A DNA stretch of 64,000 bases from Trebouxia sp. TZW2008 (taxonomy: Eukaryota > Chlorophyta > Trebouxiophyceae > Trebouxiales > Trebouxiaceae), in NCBI GenBank assembly GCA_002118135.1, contig BDIU01000476.1, positions 46,469 through 110,468 on the forward strand, written 5' to 3'. Made by a program: the position numbers and the translations under genes. The stretch's first letter is position 1. Every line of letters begins with the position of its first letter. The notes below the pieces were generated by a model. That model was not told the DNA's origin and made no database searches. It was given only the letters and a program-made list of their open reading frames with translations. Positions 31,345 through 41,812 of this stretch are shown here, piece after piece.

Positions 31345-33236
31345 TCAATACACAGTAAGCAGTGCAAAAGCACTATACATGAGGGTGCAGGGATATGCTA
31401 TAAGCAGGCTCTGATCTGAGATTGACGGCGCCTTTTTGGTGAACAGCTTGGCTGCTGTGCGACCGCACCATAGTGTCGTTGCCACTGCCAATACTGCATT
31501 GGCAATCCCCCTGCACATGCAAAACCACCCTCTGTAAAGACAAACACCAGCTGTGATCATTTGGTTGACATACAAATGTTGCTGAGATGATGCCCACAAA
31601 TGTGCAGAGTATATTATGCTTGCATATAGAGCGCTGCTGTATGGGAGGTACAATGCTTGAGACTCAAGGTCACTTAGGCGTTAGAGTTTCGGTGGCACCA
31701 CTCACACATTGATGCATATGCCCCACAATGAGCATGGAATATAGAATTTGCACTTGCTGCTGCTGCTGCATCTGTGTTGTACTGCAAAATGAGCTGCAGC
31801 TGCGCTGTAAGACGTACAATGCTTGCAGAAGCTTGCATGCATGAATGCTGCAGTGCATGCAGGTGTAGCTGATCAAAGGTGCTGCAGCAATGTGTCCATG
31901 CATTTCACTACCGGCAGGGCAAAGGACACAACTGGCAGCAAGGCAAGGAACATGAGGCTGCTGCAGGCAAATGAGCCGCCGTACCTCGGAATGACAAGGG
32001 CCAGCAGGGCAAACACCACCATAGGAAGCAGGCAGTAGCCCAGCAGGCAACAGCAGCTGTACAGCCCTAAGGATTGTGACTCAGGATTGTCCATGCCAGC
32101 CATGCTGTTCACTACTAGCCACACCAAGATGCTGCACACCACGCTCCACCCCAGAATGACCCCAAAATGCAGCTTTCCCGTCTGCAGCACACTTCCAGGT
32201 CTGAGCAAGAGCAGCTTCCTGTCTGCAGCAGTTGTACTGATCATACTGGCGCAAGATACAGAAAGAATGCAACATTCCTGTCTGCAACAGCTGTCATGAA
32301 ACTGCTGACTGAGTTCAATGCTAGCATAGAGGTGCATGCGAGCCCAGCAGCTTGCTGGGGTCAATGATAATTGAGGCCTACATGCACAGACGCTCCTCCC
32401 ATGATATGCATTCGTTATCTTGTCTCTTGGAGCTGCAAGGCTTGAAAGCAGCGTGGGCAATGATAAGAGCAAGACATGGCATGCTTGGTTGCTACCATGT
32501 GTATGCTGAATTGGGTGCAGTCTGACCTCAGCTGCATGCATCACATACACTTGTGTTGAGGAGGCACAAGCTATGCGCAGACATGGAACAAGCATACAAG
32601 CCATGTGCCAACTGCAGATTCTTGGGGTCTGGAAGGGTCATCTGGCAAAGCAATGCTGCAAGCAGGCAATGCTGCATGCAGGAAGGGTCAGTGCCTCTTA
32701 CCAGCAAGTGAGTACAGGCAAGCACCAGTACAAATATCAGCGGCCCTCCCATATCCAGTTCCTCCAGGTCTAAACCCCCAGTTCTGCTGCTAGCTATACA
32801 TGATGATCGCCGCAAAATCCCAGAGATATCAATGCCTAGTTCTGCAACTCCCGGATAGATGTTAGGTGCAGGCACAATGTTGGCTCTCCAAATGCTTGAG
32901 TCTTGTCCATATAGATTCTGCTTGCTCAATGTGCAAAATGTGCAATTTATCAGGCCCCAAGAGCTTGTGCATGCATTCTGTGCGCTGAGTGCAAGGCGAG
33001 GGTATACCTTCAAGTAGTGGAGGTTCGTCCTCAAACGTTCCGTACGCTGCTGCTGAAGATGATGGGCCTGGTGTGTCAAAGTTGTAATCCGAGCGGCCCG
33101 CACTTTCATACCACTCAACGTCGTTGTTTTGCCCATGCCTCTGAGAGCCCGAAGCCAAAGAGAACTCTGCATGCGCAGCCCAGGTCTGTACAGACTTCTG
33201 CACGCTTGTCTTAGCGAGCACTGGAGATTGATGCAT
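31345..33236 (-). CDS. Yip1-family membrane protein (YIPF5/YIPF7-like)
   Basis: Yip1 proteins are multi-spanning ER/Golgi membrane proteins that bind Rab GTPases and act in vesicle budding and transport. Exons: 33008-33236 (hydrophilic N-terminus, DYNFDTPGPSSS, FEDEPPLLEG), 32702-32847 (ELGIDISGILRRSS, then DMGGPLIFVLVLACTHLL as the first membrane helix), 31912-32181 (TGKLHFGVILGWSVVCSILV, then LLGYCLLPMVVFALLALVIP) and 31345-31510 (IANAVLAVATTLWCGRTAAK, then LIAYPCTLMYSAFALLTVY and stop). The ELGI, GKVHFG-like, GYCLLP and AYPC motifs are all family hallmarks. The phase between the last two exons as given does not match, so a small exon or different splice site between 31511 and 31911 is likely missing from my model. 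Confidence 0.88.
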
Positions 33237-33837
33237 GTTTACCTGCCATACGGGACCGGCCCTCCGATCAAAACTTGTCGATCACTCAAGATTGCAACCG
33301 GAGCACAAAGTTGTGCCTAGCAAGCCAACTCAAAGCGCAGTCAAGTGTGTTTGCAAAGATTCACTGGGTCTGTTGATGCCAAAGCGTGGGGACTCAGACT
33401 CGCTTCGCTCAATCGCGTCCAGCATGCAAAACACGTTCACTGTCACTGCCAAGTTGCTGCAATTTGTCGGGGGTTTTGGGGAGGACGGGGGGAGGGGGGG
33501 GGGCAAGCACTTGCCAAAATCAGCTGGGCAGGTGATGAACAGTACTTGGAAATGCTGAGAGGGACTGAAGTTTTCGCATGCAATGAAGTCGGGCATGACT
33601 AACCCGATGCATTATGCGCTGCCTAGCATACAGCAAGCAGTCAGAGCTTGGTCACGGCAGTATGCCATCCTGATGTCGATGGGAGCATCCAATGGTCTGA
33701 TTCAGACAATCATGTGACATGGCATTCAGATTGAGAATCAGCTGTCAACACAACGTCATGGCATTGAGTCAAGCGTCAGAGCTTCAGTTGAACGTCATGT
33801 AATTCAGTCAAACGTCACAGGGTCTTTGTGTCAAAGC
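33237..33837. other. Intergenic region with a G-rich tract
   Basis: Lies upstream of the Yip1-like gene and downstream of the Rolling-stone-like gene. It contains a G-rich run at about 33470-33504 (blocks of 5, 4, 6 and 10 G) able in principle to form a G-quadruplex near the Yip1 promoter. No coding signal. Confidence 0.55.
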
Positions 33838-36376
33838 TCAGCCCAGTCTTGGGGCTGAACTGCGCCGTGACAGCTCCATCAATGAAGGGGCGTCAGGGCT
33901 TTGTACATTGTTGTGCCTGCCCGTAGTCAGGATATGCTGTCCAGCATAGCGTGTGTCAGGTGCAATGATGTCTGCATTGCTATAGTCATTGCTGCTACTG
34001 CTACCAGGGTTCAGCGTCATGACATTGGAGCTCTGCTTTTTCAAACGGCCAGTCACTACAGATGGCAGCTCTTGCATCTGAGTCTGTGATTCTGCATTCC
34101 GTAATTGTTGCTTGCAGCAATGCCCACACAATCTTTGACTCCCACACCTCACTCCCATGTAATTGCGAACTGTTGCCACTGCAAACCTGCATATAATTCA
34201 AATGTGAGGACTACATACATAATGCTTTGACATGCTTACATGTTGCCAAATGAGAATAGCATTCATCTGAAGCACAGCATCCTTGAGGCAATGCCATGAT
34301 GCCATGACTGTGTCAAGTCAACTTTTCAAAACCTTAGAATGGATGCTATGCTTGCAGCAGCTTCATCACGTTGACAAACATGTCAAAGACAACAATCTCA
34401 ACAGGACCATGCCTGACCCATGCCTGTGCCACATGGCTTACACAGTGCCCACAGGATGCATGCAGTGTTATGCTGGCTAGCATATGCAAAGTTGCAAAAG
34501 GTATGCGTGGATGACTGCACTCACCACACAAAGAAGAGAACAGTATACACCACAGGAAGAAACACATAAACCAGAACAGACTTGTCCCTCTCCCAGTCCA
34601 AGGCCACATAGACCCATTGCTGTGAGTCACTGTAGTATAGCCACATGCAGAGCTCAAACGCACTGCCAAACAGTATCATCACCTGCAGACAGGCGATCTC
34701 TGAACTGCTAATGCATATGCAGCGATGGCATTGTGCAACATGCCTCAGTGACACTGTATGAGAACAGATCTGATTGTCTGGGTACATGCAGCAGTGCTGT
34801 ATATTTGCACAAACAATGACACATGCACTTTATCACTACATGACCGAGCTCATGACTGTTGTAACCACATCATGCACAAGTCAACTGTATGCTACTGTGA
34901 TAAGTCGCAAGTGATTAAGGCAGGTGAGATCACTTCAGACGCTGACCTGCAAGTGGTATGAGGCAAAGAATGCCTTTGACAACCACACATCCAGCAAGAT
35001 GACAGGCACATTAGCTGCATGATGAAGATAATTGTCTGAATGAAGATCGCTGGAGTAAGATGCTGCCCAGTAGAAAGCTAGCACAACTGTTGAAGTGACT
35101 GCTGCTGTTTGCAGCACTAAACAGTGCACCTTCTCGAGAATTGACCAATGTAACAACTGCAAGGCACACAAAAGCAGCTCATGACTTGAACACTAAGCAC
35201 AACAGACAGTATTGTCAGGGAAGCCAAGGCAAATTATGTTGCATTGACGACAGGCAATGGCAATACGCTAGGCGTTGGGCTGTCTGCATCACAAAGGACT
35301 CTGTAGCATCACAATGCACGACCATTGTATGGCACAGCACGGCACGGCACAGCACAGCACAGCACAGCACAGCACAGCACAGCACAGCACCGCACCATAC
35401 CTGAGAGTCATACAGAAGCTCAGAAGGCAGCCTTAAGTCTGGCTTGGTTGCCTTTGCAACACTAACTGCAGTATTTGCAGTAGAACCTGATGCTGAACTG
35501 CTGCTAATGTCCTTCAATGCTGTTGCCCTCTCTACTGTTTGGAAGCTACTTGAGGATGCTCTGGCATGAGGATTGCTAAGGGCAGCAGGCAAAGCAGGCT
35601 GGATTTCAAATTCGCTGCCAAGCTCCAGATCATGCACTGATCTCCATTGCTGATCGCTGCTCAAACTGCTGTTTGATTGTTGCTGTCTTGCTTGAGGTGA
35701 CTGGCCTGGTCTGCCTCGTACAATGACCGTGCTAAGGCGATGGCATGTTGCAAAGTACTTGAGTGAAACTACTAGACCGAGAACAGCCGAGCTGAGCAGC
35801 AAGTAGAAGCTCCAGTTGCCAAAGTCTGATATCCAAGGGGCTACTTCAGAGGCATCAGCTGCAAGACAAAGGGCTGTGATGTGTCAGGCTGCCTTGGCAA
35901 GCACGTTTGGTCTTACAGCTGGTGAGCTCACCTGGCAGGCTGTCTGCAGAGAGGCGCCGTGCCAAGTACAGTAGAATCAGCAAGCGAAGTAGGAGCAGAC
36001 CAGGACTGCCAATCCAGAAAGACTTTGCCTGCAAAAGTGACTTGTGAACTTTAGCAAAGTGATTGTTGCCTACTTTGCAGCATGGCAGGTTGAACGCACC
36101 AAGTCTGTCGGGTCGAGAACGTCAAACAGCCAGTATTTGTCCGGTTGGGGGTCAGCAAATCTTCGCCTGCATGTGACATCATCAATAAGCCAGGAAACAA
36201 CTCATCGCAAGGCGCGCGTGGCAGTGAGCTTACTTGTTGGTGACGCACAACAACGGCGGCGACCTCAGGAGCTTACTGACCCACGAGTTCTGGTTGGCAG
36301 CGTAGCACAGCAAATTTGCTAGAAACCAGATGGCAGCTGCAACAGCGGTGATGCCTGACCCCGAGTCTGCTAACAT
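33838..36376 (-). CDS. Multi-spanning membrane protein, Rolling-stone / AIG1-FAR17a-like
   Basis: Seven exons with matching phases: 36234-36376, 36100-36166, 35932-36028, 35401-35858, 34947-35156, 34525-34682, 33838-34186, coding for 493 residues. Hydrophobic helices include GITAVAAAIWFLANLLCYAA, SPGLLLLRLLILLYLARR, WSFYLLLSSAVLGLVVSLKY, AVTSTVVLAFYWAAS, MILFGSAFELCMWLYY and YVFLPVVYTVLFFVW. HHAANVPVILLDVWLS resembles the conserved His...Asn...Asp helix of the AIG1/ADTRP and Rolling-stone families. Helix order (TM-cluster, long Ser-rich loop at residues ~125-240, TM-cluster) and the cytosolic Ser-rich tail are read directly. In AIG1/ADTRP these proteins are threonine hydrolases of lipid esters; whether that applies here is uncertain. 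Family assignment is tentative. Confidence 0.6.
35332..35393 (+). repeat. AGCAC pentanucleotide microsatellite abutting a 5' splice site
   Basis: About twelve AGCAC/GGCAC units. On the minus strand the array begins two or three bases inside the intron, right behind the donor GTATGG (35395-35400) of the Rolling-stone-like exon 4. Confidence 0.9.
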
Positions 36377-36759
36377 GCAGTCTCAGCAGCGACGGCAAAA
36401 CGGCCAACGCAATAGGTGTCACGGCTGCGACCCGCGCCTGAGAGCACGACGACACGCCTGATGATCAGATCGTGCTTCCTAGAATTCGCTGATCAGCTGC
36501 GCGTTGTGTGCGATCAGGGCTTGCAACAGCGAAGGCAGCACCGTCTTTAGTCAACATGCAGATGGCAGAGCTCTCTGCATTGTTGCCAGGCAGGCACAAT
36601 CAAAGAAGGGTGAACGGGAGCCGGCTTCTTTAACAAGAACCGAATTTCTGTACACTCAAATTGAAACATGTCAAAATTGCGCCTTCAATGTATAAGACAC
36701 TCAAGCTTGAGAAGCAGAAATAGCGTACAACCAAATCACAGTTCACTAGTGGCTGCTGG
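36377..36759. other. Intergenic between two minus-strand genes
   Basis: 383 bp holding the SNM1-like 3' UTR and the Rolling-stone-like promoter. No coding or RNA signal seen. Confidence 0.5.
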
Positions 36760-39700
36760 TCATTTGACACGCTTTGCTGCTACAAAGCAACCCAAAGTTG
36801 CCTGCCTCTTCTTGCTTGATAGATACTGCCTAGCACACAGATTCTGCTGCTGTATTTGGCTCAGTATCCTAGCCTGCTCAGCAACATCTACAGCATCTAG
36901 CTGACACACGCTATGATGCAAAGGGACAGGTATCTCATCAGCAGTATCTGACGCTGTCACGCAAGGGCCCCCATTTTGGCTGACAATACTGGAGTGGTGA
37001 CGCCCTTGCTCTGTAGCAGAAGCTGAACAAGTTGGCTGTGCACTGACATCGCAAGCATCTGTGGCATCAGATTGCAGCTGCTGTCCAGGCATTGCACACT
37101 TGTCGTGCAGATCAGTGCACGCATCTGGCTCAGTTGCTGTGTCTCCAACAACCCTCAATGCTCCTGACGCCAGTGCAGTGCTATGCTGCTCAGGTCGCCT
37201 TTGTGCCTTTGAAATGGGACTGAGCACTGCTGGAGCAGAATGAGCATGTTCTGGAGTGAGCTTAGCTCGCATGGGCAGCAGCTCATCATCTGCTTCACGA
37301 CAGCAGCCTGCATCAGGGCTTTTGCTATGTGCACATTGCGCATCATGCAAGACAGCTTCTGCCTGCTCCGCTTCCCAGTGCACGCTGCTGGAGCAACTGA
37401 GCTCTCTCTTGATTGGGGCAAACTGCGCCTCTGCACCGTCCAAACACTGCCCATCAGCATCTTCCCAAGCTGGAACAGCAGCATCTCTGCAGTCACTGTC
37501 AGCTGTGTTGAGCTCTGCAGCTGTTTCTGAGCCAGTCCAGTGGGGTTCCTGCGTGATACGTGCTGGCGGACTTGTGCCATCAGCAGCATCTGCCACAGTA
37601 CTGGCAGGGGCAGAAGCAGTTCGGCCAAAGTAGCAGTCCAGGCGCGACTTGTCCTTGGAGAGGTCCATGAGGTCTGCAAAGCGGTCTACAATGGCACGTG
37701 CTGAAGCTGCATCTGGGCAGTTGACTGTGGGGATGATGCGCTTTGGTCTGAGACGCTTAACGCAATCCCGCAGCTCTGAGAAAGAAGAGTGCTCAGAATA
37801 GGGAATGCCATAGATCGTCACATTGCCTTCGCGCCTTGTCTGCAGACCCTTCTTCTGGAAAGACCAGCCTGCAAGACACCCTGGGTAAGACCACTTTGCC
37901 TTGCTGTTTTATGCTCAGCAAGAAGAACGTCTACTGCTGATGGAACACATGCCGCCTCAAATAGGACAGTGTTGATAAGGTATGCAGCTGTCCATGGACA
38001 CAGCCAATGCCAAACAAGAGCACACAGCATGATGCATTGCAGACATTGCTTGCCTTCAACAGAAGTATGCAAGCAATGTCTCATGCAGCAAACCGTCAAT
38101 TTGAAGGCAACAGTCTCAATATGATCATGGTGCCAGCTTGCACTCCAAAATGTCCAGACAAAGCAGCAGCTAGATGGGGTTCAGCTCACCAGTGGGTCTA
38201 ATAGACCCTCACAACATGACAGAGATTTCAGGCATTGCTTGCAGTCAACAAGAGTACCGCTGTTGATCTGATTTAGAAAACATAACTGACGCACCATGCA
38301 GCAGCAGACTTGGCATGGCTCCCCTTGAGTCTACAGCGCTTGAGGCTCTGACACAAAGCAACTGCTAAGCAGACTTCAGCTTACCAGTAGGTCGGAAAGC
38401 AACAATCTTGGCATAGTCGCCTTTCAGCCTGCGCTGCTCAAGGGCCTCTGGCTGCAGACCCTGCCCCATAAAGGAGACATGTATCTGTGCAGACGCTTCC
38501 TTGCTGACTAAGCAATCCATGTCGTCCTTGGCCATCTCACACCACTCCATCACCTATATCAAACATCAGACATTGTGCATTGCCTACATTACGGTTCTTC
38601 CTCATTTGTACTTGGAACCAGCTGTTCAGTAGCAGAAGGTGGGGGTCCAGAAACATCATGTTGCATGCTTGCAGATTGCTTCTTCAGTGGCTGAGCCCCA
38701 TCATACGTGAGCAACTCTTCACTTTGTTCAAGGAAACGCATAATGCCCTAGTCAAGATTGCAGGGGACAGTAAGCATGTTCATGTATGCCTATGGGCGTG
38801 TACTTCCCACACATTTGTGCACATAGATTGCAAGTGCAGACATAATGAACAATGATTACATGTTCCAGCACATGTGCTAGGTGTGTGTGGCCCAAGTCCT
38901 GTCTTGCCAGGCAGGCTTCTGAGCATCTTTGTAAGGACGTACCAGATCAATACGCCTGATTTGGACAAGGAGGTTTACTTGCAGCAAGCCACAAGGAATG
39001 TGTTGACCATGTCGACTTGTTTTGAAACCAATGAAGCAAGTCACCGCTGACATGCCATAATGCAGAGGTGTAGTACCTTTTTCTTGGCTGGATGGCACCA
39101 AATCTTGTACCCCAAAGCCCTAGCTGCACCAAAAAATGCCCTTTCCTTGCCAATGTGGTAGCTGCCCACAACAAACAAGGTTCTGGGCTCCTCAGTGCGC
39201 GCATCTTGCATGACTTTGATCAAAGTAGCTATGGCTTTGTTCTGCACCAGGGAAGAAAAGCAATCATCTTTTTGCACGGAACAGTGAATGCTAAAAGCAT
39301 GACACAGCAGTGTTTCTGCATTGTGTGTGCATGACCTGTCAACTGCATTTGAAAAGCAGAGACTGCATTCAGTGCAGTTGCACGGTCAAGATGCACAATA
39401 ACACAGGGGTGTTGATGCGTCCTCACTTGGCGCACTGCGCACTTGCACAGCGCAGTGGACATGGTCCAGCGTCCTTTGCATACTTGGCTGCAATCTGCTT
39501 ACCTGACTAGGGAAGACGTGCTTTGGCAAGCAGTAAGTTGTGTCCATGTATAGGATGTCAATCATGTTTGCCTTAAGGGCAGGATGTTCAGCCAGGCGGG
39601 GCTGCCATCGCATGTCCCCTGTGTGCAGAATGACCTACATCAACACAATGTATGTTACCTCATGTAATAAATGTATGAAATCAATGCAGGCATGAGTTGT

Positions 39701-40671
39701 GGTATGCAGAACAAACTGCAACAGCAAGATACACATTTTCTCAAAAGCCAAGCAAAGATGCAGCTGTTGCTGCCGCTATCTGCCATGATTTGCCCTTTCG
39801 AGGCTGTCACTGAGTAGCTTGGAGCTTTCACTACCAGATGCAAAGCGCCGCTCATGGGCACACAACAGTCAATGCCCAAGGCTTGCTGCTGCCCATGCAA
39901 TTTGCTATGAACTGCTGGAAGGCTTGCTGATCAGTAGCTCAAATAGTTTGATGCAGATTGCAAAGCAGCGCCCTGCAAAGGCTAGTACAAGCTTGCTGCT
40001 GCCAGGTCACTGTGCCAAGAAGTGGTAGAGGACGACTGCTGAGCAAACTGGAACTGGTTGATGCAGAATGCCAGGCACTGCTTGCATTCTGCAACAAATG
40101 ACCACAGCGGTGAATACCTGACGCTTGCTACGCTTGTTGGGGACCTCAAACAGCATCATGCAGGCTCCTGGACAGTGATTGGCGTCCATCAGAGTGACAG
40201 TGACACCATCAATGCAGTGCAGGGTGTCAACAGACAAGGGGATGATGCGCTCTGCTGGCAAGCCCATGTCCTTGATGAGCAGTGTTGCTGTGATTGGGCT
40301 GCAGTATACAACTCCACTGCTGAAGGAGCGGTTCAGCCCTGCACACCAAAGTGTTGATGCTCCTGTCTCACTGCTCAACAACATGATCACTTCTGGATAT
40401 TGTGAACTTTGCTGCTGCTAAAGAACACATGCACGAAGTCATAGGACAAGCTGAACATGCGAGGCGCCTTTACATCAAAGTGAGAACGCCACTTTTCTGC
40501 AATTGCTGTCAGCACATAAACTGACTGCAAGCACCACATCTCACCTGTGGTGTGATCAGAATGGAAGTGGGTGAGGAAGTAGTTCTTGCAGCGCGCATTC
40601 TGGAAGTTGAAGCCATCAACCATGAAATTGGTACCATCTATCCACTTGATGTGCTCCACTTGCTGCGCCAT
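36760..40671 (-). CDS. SNM1: SNM1/Pso2-family DNA cross-link repair 5' exonuclease
   Basis: Metallo-beta-lactamase plus beta-CASP (DRMBL) nuclease that processes interstrand cross-links in the nucleus. Six exons in phase: 40545-40671, 40118-40338, 39503-39634, 39077-39241, 38385-38553, 36760-37868, giving 640 residues. Metal-binding motif 2 is THFHSDH (exon 1), motif 3 lies in DANHCPGACMMLFEV, motif 4 in HTGDMRW, and the DRMBL end is YGIPYSEHSSFSELRDCV with KRIIPTVN. The protein begins only about 35 residues before THFHSDH, with no UBZ finger. About 290 C-terminal residues after the fold are acidic and Ser/Cys-rich, ending RQATLGCFVAAKRVK. QATLGCFV resembles a PCNA-interacting (PIP) box, Qxx(I/L/M)xx(F/Y)(F/Y), with one aromatic missing. 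A partial copy of the exon 5 3' end and its donor lies near 38165-38215. Confidence 0.93.
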
Positions 40672-40854
40672 TGCCTTGCTCTGTTGTGCTGCTGTTGACT
40701 GATGTCAGCCTGCTGTGCTGAAGTGGTGCAGTGTGATATTTGCTGGGCGCAGATGACAAACTAAATGGGGCTTGTGCCAAGGCTTGCAGATGAGAGCTAC
40801 ACACTGCTGATGAGTACTTGGGATAGGGCGAACAGCTCTGAGCACTGGCGCCCT

Positions 40855-41649
40855 TCAGACACTGACTTCTATTGCATCTTCATCGTCATCTGTGTCATCT
40901 TGTTCATCATCTTGACCATCAGAAGCTGCAAAGCAACAGCTGAAAACGTCCAGCTAATTGCAACGTGTCTGCCTGCTTATGTACGAGCACCACGTTCCAA
41001 GTCGGGCTGCATACAGGCCAAGAGGCTGAAAAGTGGCACTGACACTCATGATGTCCGCGTGGTTGCAGAAGCACTGTGTCGATGTATGAGCAGCGTGATA
41101 CAAGCATACAGGCAGCCTAAAAGGCTAGAAAGTAGCAGGAACACACAGGGTCCACCCAGTGCAGATTGCCCATTGACGAACCTTCGTCGTCGTCGTCGTC
41201 TTCTCCTTCCTCTTCCTCCTCCTCTTCCTCTGGAGTTGCCTCTTCTACAGAAGCTGTCGTATGCGCAGCACCTAAGGGAGCAGCTTCGCGCATAAAGTCG
41301 CGGACAGTGTCCGCCTGCGTACAACAGTAATTCTTCCGTTGTGTTGTGCTTGAAACTGATGTATGGTGCGTGACAGTAAGCCTGTTATACCTCAAACTTG
41401 AGCTGCGCCTCTTGCTGAATCAGAAACAACTCTTCGTCTGCCTCGACAGCAAGCTGTTGAACGTTGCGGGGGATCAGGTCAGGCAGAAACAACATAGTAC
41501 TTTTGACAGTGTTGTCGCTGCATATGAGATCGGTCTGTGCACGCTTTGCCTGCTGAGCTTTGATCACAACGACAGCATTTCGACTCCTCTTCTTCTCAGA
41601 CCACGTCAGCCGTTTTGAGCTCCGTACCAACGGGATGCGATCTGGTGTC
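40855..41649 (-). CDS. Small acidic protein of unknown function, 5' end unresolved
   Basis: Three exons: 41391-41649 (IPLVRSSKRLTWSEKKRSRN, then LPDLIPRNVQQLAVEADEEL), 41182-41314 (ADTVRDFMREAAPLG followed by a run of about 8 Glu and 5 Asp) and 40855-40925 (SDGQDDEQDDTDDDEDAIEV, stop). Phases agree. The basic N-terminal half and strongly acidic tail resemble nuclear or nucleolar chaperone-like proteins, but I recognise no family. In the frame of exon 1 a TAA stands just upstream of 41649 and no ATG precedes the first residues, so a short upstream exon or a missed splice is needed. It shares the interval 41650-41812 with the divergent acyl-CoA synthetase gene. Confidence 0.55.
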
Positions 41650-41812
41650 CTGCGAGCTGCATGTTAGTCGGAAGCTTTCTTCGCTCCTTAGCACGAACTT
41701 GATTTACCACTGAGAAGTTCGTGGTACGTAACAAGGGCAGAATCGTTTAGATCATAGACAGTGCTTGTCTGGGGGCAAAGTGTCGCTGATCTAAGTTTGG
41801 GCTCGACTCACC
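41650..41812. promoter_or_regulatory. Short bidirectional promoter interval
   Basis: Only 163 bp separate the start of the acyl-CoA synthetase (41813, plus) from the first visible codons of the acidic-protein gene (minus). No TATA box is evident. Inferred from gene arrangement only. Confidence 0.4.
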
